Source: Palaemon carinicauda (Eukaryota > Arthropoda > Malacostraca > Decapoda > Palaemonidae). From it: a stretch of DNA of 64,000 bases. Under the pieces are notes generated by a model. The model was not told where the DNA came from. It saw nothing but the letters and a program-made list of their open reading frames with translations, and did no database searches. The stretch covers positions 56,276,111 to 56,340,110 of the forward strand of contig NC_090751.1 in assembly GCF_036898095.1 (NCBI RefSeq), read 5' to 3'. Made by a program: the position numbers and the translations under genes. Shown here one piece after another: positions 59,756 to 64,000 of the stretch (position 1 is the stretch's first letter; every line of letters starts with the position of its first letter).

Positions 59756-60138
59756 AACGGATTTTGAGCGAAGCGAAAAATCTATTTTTGGGTAAGATGG
59801 CCATGTCGTCCTGATGGAAGTTCCTTAAAGGTAGCTTCCTAGGGTATATTACAACTACGGCGATATTCCCAGAGAATTTACCTTAAGGTACCCAGAATTC
59901 TAACTTCTGGAGCGAGTATCCCTAAAAAAGACCTTAGGGATATCGTAAATATCAGCGGACGTATTCTTGACACGCCACATAGCAATCTATACCCCGAATA
60001 GAGTTAACACTTCGTAGGGGTCAAATGGCAAGAAAACGAAAACGATAAGAAAAAGGGGGAGAGCCGTTCGTAAGGCATCTCTCCTCCCCGATTCGTAAGC
60101 GTGCCCTGCGCCGCTCGCGGCGCCATCTGTATTCCTTG
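59756..60138. repeat. Right inverted terminal repeat of element D
   Basis: Matches the right ITR of C in reverse orientation, from AACGGATTTTGAGCGAAGCG to CGGCGCCATCTGTATTCCTT-like sequence (about 60117-60138). Outer boundary GTT (complement of 59756-59758). Confidence 0.93.
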
Positions 60139-60231
60139 TAGCGATACACGAGGTACTACAGATACTGTATGTAGGGAGGGGTCCTACAGCCCTTTTCTTT
60201 TTTTTTTTTTTTTTTTTGAAAAGGGACAGGG

Positions 60232-60331
60232 CGGGTCCATCAGGACGACATGGCCATCTTACCCAAAAATAGATTTTTCGCTTCGCTCAAAATCCGTTTT
60301 TTGGGCTCAAGCCATGTCGTCCTGATGGAAG
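60232..60331. repeat. Internal complementary region of element D
   Basis: Imperfect palindrome bounded by CCATCAGGACGACATGG and CCATGTCGTCCTGATGG; the two halves meet at AATCCGTTTTTTGGGCTC (60291-60308), that is, right end plus left end. It matches the ICR of C in reverse complement. Confidence 0.95.
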
Positions 60332-61233
60332 TATACCAGAGCATTACTGTATCTGTGGATTCTCAATACGTGCCGTACTCCTCAGGAATGTTTCTTAGTC
60401 AACTCGACTGAAAGACCTCAGATGTTACCGTTATACATCTTTTCACTAATCATAAACCATGAAAGTGCTTCCTGCCCCCTACAGGGAGGAGTCCTACTAG
60501 ACTCTAGAAACGAACGAAGAGTACATATACCTATGTATGACTCACTCGCAAGCCGATACAATATAGTGGTCTCACTCTATATGAAGTAAAGCATAGTCCT
60601 TACGGAACTACAGCATCCAAGGGAAAAACCGACCAGCCCCCTGGTCGGAGTAGAATTGGACAAAAGGTTATATCTGCGTAGGATTAAACTTGCTGCCGCT
60701 ACCGTCCTCTGAGAAGGATGGAGCCCTTTATGCTAAGGAAAGTATAAACCAGTGCAACAAGGCTTGCATTAAGGAACAGGCTATTATAGATATCCCCGAT
60801 TAATATACATAGGCTGAATGCTCAATAATTGAAACAAAATCAATATAGGTGAAGGAGACGCAAGGTTCCCGAGAACAAGTTTATTGATTAACAATAAATA
60901 GACATGGTTACCACAATTATATACATATGATAGGTGGATGACCAACAATTTACACAAGTACTGTAGTACATGGATATATGGTTATCTGAAAGAAAAACAA
61001 TCAGGTTACTTTTCACATACCAAGGTATCAAAGTTAAAAGTCCATGTTACTAGCCACTGACATTAGCGTCAGAAACGCTCGGCACACCTGTCTGTACTTG
61101 TGCTACAATCACCATAACGCCGGAACAGTCATTGTGGGCTCCCAGAGCCTTCACTTCTAGTTATAGCAACGCATATAACTATACACTCACCCGAGAATCA
61201 AAGTCCCAATTAAATCCACTGTTCCTCGCAGAG
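60332..61233 (-). other. 3' untranslated region of element D
   Basis: Non-coding, matches the corresponding region of C by pieces. No gene. Confidence 0.6.
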
Positions 61234-64000
61234 TTAAACAACAGAGTTAACGACGCAACCAACTGCTACCACAGACCTCTTTAGCTGCTCCACTTGCTTA
61301 GCATAGTGGCGAAAGAATACCCTGGAAGACTTCCAGCCAGTGTATGAACGAAGGTGTTCAAAATCCATAAAGTTAAAGAAGTTTAAGGATGAAGCAACTT
61401 TCCTCGGATCATGACCTGCGGGTGAACTGTCAGGATCCGCTCTGCGAATAAAGTATGTAATTTTCGCCCTGAGTTGATTTAAAGATAAATTCGAGCCCGA
61501 TGTTTCTCCTCTGAATAGTTGACCCCCATGGAAGTCTGAAGTTCTACGAAGATAGACCTTTAGGCATTCTACGGGACATAGAGATGCATCTTCTTTCAGA
61601 GGGCAGATTCTCCAGGGACCCCACCTGTTGGTGGGCAACTCGTTCTTAGCGAGAAACGTAGGGTCCGGAAACAGGTTCAGTTCTCCCCCATCCAGGAACT
61701 GAACCCGGCCCTCCTCTCTCGAGAGGGCTACAATCTCACTAACTCTGGCCCCAGAAGCTAGGGCAAAAAGGAAGATCACTTTTTGAGTCAGATCCTTCAG
61801 TGCACACTCCTCATTATCCAGTAATGAGGCAAAATGAAGGACTTTGTCTAAAGACCATGAAATAGGCTTTGGAGGAGCTGAAGGTCTAAGCCTAGCACAG
61901 GCCTTCGGGATCTTGTTAAAAATCTCGTTAGCGAGGTCTACCTGGAAGGCATACAGAATGGGTCTTGTCAGAGCCGACTTACATGTAGAAATCGTGTTAG
62001 CCGCCAGCCCCTGTCCGTGGAGGTGGATGAAGAAGGATAGGCAGAAATCCGTAGAGATCTCATGCGGATTCTTGTCTTTGACAAAGGCTACCCATTTTTT
62101 CCATGCTGATTCGTACTGCCTTCTAGTAGACTTGCACTTATATTCTTCCAGGAAGTCGATGTTATCTTTCGAAATTCCGAACCGCTTCTTCACCGCTAGG
62201 GAGAGAAAATCATGAGCTGCAGGGTCCGGGTTTTCTGTAATGAAGCGTAGACAGTCGACTTCTGGACTTGCTGGGACAGAACTGGGTCCGGGAGTGGTAG
62301 AAACTCTAGTCGTAGTTCCAGAGCTAGAGGGAACCATACACTGCTCGGCCACTTGTGGGCCACTATCGCTGCTACTCCCTTGAAGGATCTGTTTGTTGAG
62401 GACCCTCAACATCAGATTGTGAGGGGGAAACAGGTAGATCCTGGACCATGTGTTCCAATCGAGGGACATCGCATCTACTGCTTCCGCCAAGGGGTCCTCG
62501 TACGGGGACACATATCTCGGCAACTTCTTGTTGTCCTTCGTCGCGAAGAGGTCTATCTGCAGTTCTGGGACTTGACTTGAGATGAAGGAGAATGATCCTG
62601 CGTCTAGGGACCATTCCGACTCTATCGGTGTAACCCTGGATAGAGCGTCCGCGGTCACATTCCGGACTCCTTGAAGGTGAACTGCTGACAGGTGCCACTT
62701 CTTCTTCTCCGCCAGTCGGAATATGGCTAACATTACCTGGTTGAGAGGTGGAGATCTCGATCCCCGCCGATTCAGACATTTCACTACCACCTCGCTGTCC
62801 AGTACCAACCTTACATGGATCGAGTGTCGTGGGGATACTTTCTTCAGGGTAAGAAGCACTGCCATAGCTTCTAGAAAGTTTATGTGAAAAGTCCCAAATA
62901 GCTTGGACCAGGTCCCTTGTACTTTTTTCCGATGGGAGTGACCTCCCCACCCTACCTTTGAGGCGTCTGTGTGAATTGTCACTGACGGGGGAGGTGGCTG
63001 AAGAGGTACTGACCTCTTTAGACGACTGGCTTGAGACCACCGTCTGAGAAGAGAACGTAGCCGAAGTGGGACCGGTCTCTTCAAGTCCCTTCGCGCTTTT
63101 GATGCAAAGGTTCTCCAAACTCCCGCTGCATCCTTTAGCTGTGCTCTTAGCACTGGGTCTGTTACTGACGCGAACTGAAGAGAGCCCAGAACCCTCTCTT
63201 GTTCGCGTCTTGATATCCTCTCGGAAACTAGAAGTCTCTTGACAGACCCCGCTATCTCCTTCCTTTTCGACATTGGAATGGAAAAACGGTGTGACACTAG
63301 GTCCCAGTGAATTCCCAACCACTGGAACCTCTGAGCTGGAGAAAGACGAGACTTCTTTCTGTTGATCATGAAACCTAGATATTCCAGGAACTGAATCACC
63401 TGTAGGGAAGCTTGTAAGCATTCCGCTCTGGATGCTGCCCACACCAACCAATCGTCCAGGTAGGCTACTACCTGGAACCTTTTTAGGTGTAACTGTTTGA
63501 GCGCTGCGCTCGCAAGCTTCGTAAAGATCCTTGGGGCTATGTTTAGCCCGAAAGGCATCGCTCTGAAAGCGTAAAGTTTTTGTTGTAGCTTGAATCCTAC
63601 GTAGGGGGAGAGATGGCGACTTATTGGAACGTGCCAATAGGCGTCTGACAAGTCGATGGAGACGGTATATGCCCTCTTGGGCAGTAAGGCCCTTATGTGT
63701 TGTAATGTTAACATCTTGAACTTGTGGTTCACTATGAACTTGTTGAGTGGTGACAAGTCCAGAATGACTCTGAGTTTCCCCGAGTCTTTCTTGGGAACAC
63801 AAAACAGCCTCCCTTGGAACCTGATGGACTTTACCCTCCGGATCACCTTTTTCTCCAACAGTTCTTGAATGTACTCCTCCAAAACGGGGGTGGAGTGTTG
63901 GAAAAATTGAGGGCACAGGGGCGGAGTACTGTACCAACTCCAACCCAGTCCATTTTTGAGCAGGCTGTGGGCCCAGGGATCGAAGGTCCAACGATCCCGA
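61234..64000 (-). CDS. RT-RNase H-tyrosine recombinase fusion of DIRS element D (5' partial)
   Basis: Open from the window edge to a stop at 61234. Counting from codon 1 at 63882 (882 residues): RT 1-190 with D77/D80 in TVSIDLSDAYWHVP, AFRAMPFGLNIAPRIF and YLDD at 141-144 (63462-63451). RNase H 300-415 with D306 (IHTDASK), E338 (NFLEAM), D362 (LVLDSEV) and D411 (TADALSR). Recombinase 545-870 with R713 (GARVSEI), H824/R827 (AGHDPRKV), W850 and Y860 (FFRHYAK, codon 61305-61303). The frame is also open upstream of 63882 to the window edge (RDRWTFDPWAHSLLKNGLG), as in C, so the true start lies in gag. At residue 497 two bases present in C are missing, which joins the RH frame to the recombinase frame; about 50 residues (497-545) are therefore in a different frame from the RH end in C. 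No stops: the best candidate for a recently active copy. Confidence 0.93.
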   Translation of the reverse strand, partial: RDRWTFDPWAHSLLKNGLGWSWYSTPPLCPQFFQHSTPVLEEYIQELLEKKVIRRVKSIRFQGRLFCVPKKDSGKLRVILDLSPLNKFIVNHKFKMLTLQHIRALLPKRAYTVSIDLSDAYWHVPISRHLSPYVGFKLQQKLYAFRAMPFGLNIAPRIFTKLASAALKQLHLKRFQVVAYLDDWLVWAASRAECLQASLQVIQFLEYLGFMINRKKSRLSPAQRFQWLGIHWDLVSHRFSIPMSKRKEIAGSVKRLLVSERISRREQERVLGSLQFASVTDPVLRAQLKDAAGVWRTFASKARRDLKRPVPLRLRSLLRRWSQASRLKRSVPLQPPPPSVTIHTDASKVGWGGHSHRKKVQGTWSKLFGTFHINFLEAMAVLLTLKKVSPRHSIHVRLVLDSEVVVKCLNRRGSRSPPLNQVMLAIFRLAEKKKWHLSAVHLQGVRNVTADALSRVTPIESEWSLDAGSFSFISSQVPELQIDLFATKDNKKLPRYVSPYEDPLAEAVDAMSLDWNTWSRIYLFPPHNLMLRVLNKQILQGSSSDSGPQVAEQCMVPSSSGTTTRVSTTPGPSSVPASPEVDCLRFITENPDPAAHDFLSLAVKKRFGISKDNIDFLEEYKCKSTRRQYESAWKKWVAFVKDKNPHEISTDFCLSFFIHLHGQGLAANTISTCKSALTRPILYAFQVDLANEIFNKIPKACARLRPSAPPKPISWSLDKVLHFASLLDNEECALKDLTQKVIFLFALASGARVSEIVALSREEGRVQFLDGGELNLFPDPTFLAKNELPTNRWGPWRICPLKEDASLCPVECLKVYLRRTSDFHGGQLFRGETSGSNLSLNQLRAKITYFIRRADPDSSPAGHDPRKVASSLNFFNFMDFEHLRSYTGWKSSRVFFRHYAKQVEQLKRSVVAVGCVVNSVV

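Larger units (their letters stand above)
59756..64000 (-). mobile_element. DIRS-type element D, 3' half, continues past window end
   Basis: Minus orientation. From its right end: ITR (59756-60138), ICR (60232-60331), 3' untranslated region, and an open RT-RH-recombinase frame that is still open at base 64000. Gag and the left ITR are outside the window. Strong likeness to element C along its whole length. Confidence 0.95.

Overview
This window reads as eukaryotic, repeat-dominated nuclear DNA from an arthropod, most likely a decapod crustacean and possibly a palaemonid shrimp. The grounds are long AT, GA/CT and ATT microsatellites, tyrosine-recombinase (DIRS-type) retrotransposons, pogo/Tigger-like DNA transposons, and a SINE-like repeat ending in (TAA)n that I recall as common in caridean shrimp (recollection, not searched). 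There is no prokaryotic gene organisation. Almost all recognisable coding sequence belongs to mobile elements. Host-gene evidence is limited to a VPS52-like exon and two unnamed splice-bounded candidate exons, all on the minus strand.

Layout. 1-7 kb: AT-rich unique sequence and two arrays of a 39-bp satellite (2.56-2.95 and 3.88-6.44 kb). 7-12.4 kb: intergenic or intronic DNA with the candidate exons at 7042-7192 and 9193-9232. 12.36-13.16 kb: an RT-RNase H relic, invaded at 13.17 kb by a truncated DIRS element (F, plus) that itself carries a SINE-like copy. 17.8-22.4 kb: a decayed Ty3/gypsy-like element (RT-RH, protease, integrase) broken by two SINE tails and a piggyBac-like non-autonomous element (20869-22031). 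23-27.3 kb: a scrambled DIRS composite (E, minus) with two gag heads. 28.15-35.3 kb: DIRS element A (minus) with a 28-bp minisatellite in gag. 35478-40048: Tigger-like transposon 1. 40.09-47.59 kb: decayed DIRS element B (minus) with visible inverted ends and a 5S rRNA copy in its RT region. 47858-48142: VPS52-like exon. 48156-56913: DIRS element C (plus), complete with inverted terminal repeats (ITRs) and internal complementary region (ICR). 56945-59579: pogo/Tigger-like transposon 2. 59756 to the window end: DIRS element D (minus), with an uninterrupted RT-RH-tyrosine recombinase reading frame.

How the parts relate. A, B, E and F form one loose DIRS group; C and D form a second, younger group whose ends are unrelated in sequence but follow the same plan (ITRs plus an ICR made of the complement of both ends). 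D looks youngest (no stop in more than 900 codons), C has a few frameshifts and stops, A more, and B, E and F are ruins. The most interesting signals are: a long open frame overlapping RT-RH out of phase and leading into the recombinase frame in C and D; a 2-nt deletion in D that fuses the two frames; independent GC-rich minisatellites in gag of A, B and E; the 5S copy inside an RT gene; and the tail-to-tail C/D inverted pair. I did not find a convincing wholly new system; the novelty is in element architecture and nesting.
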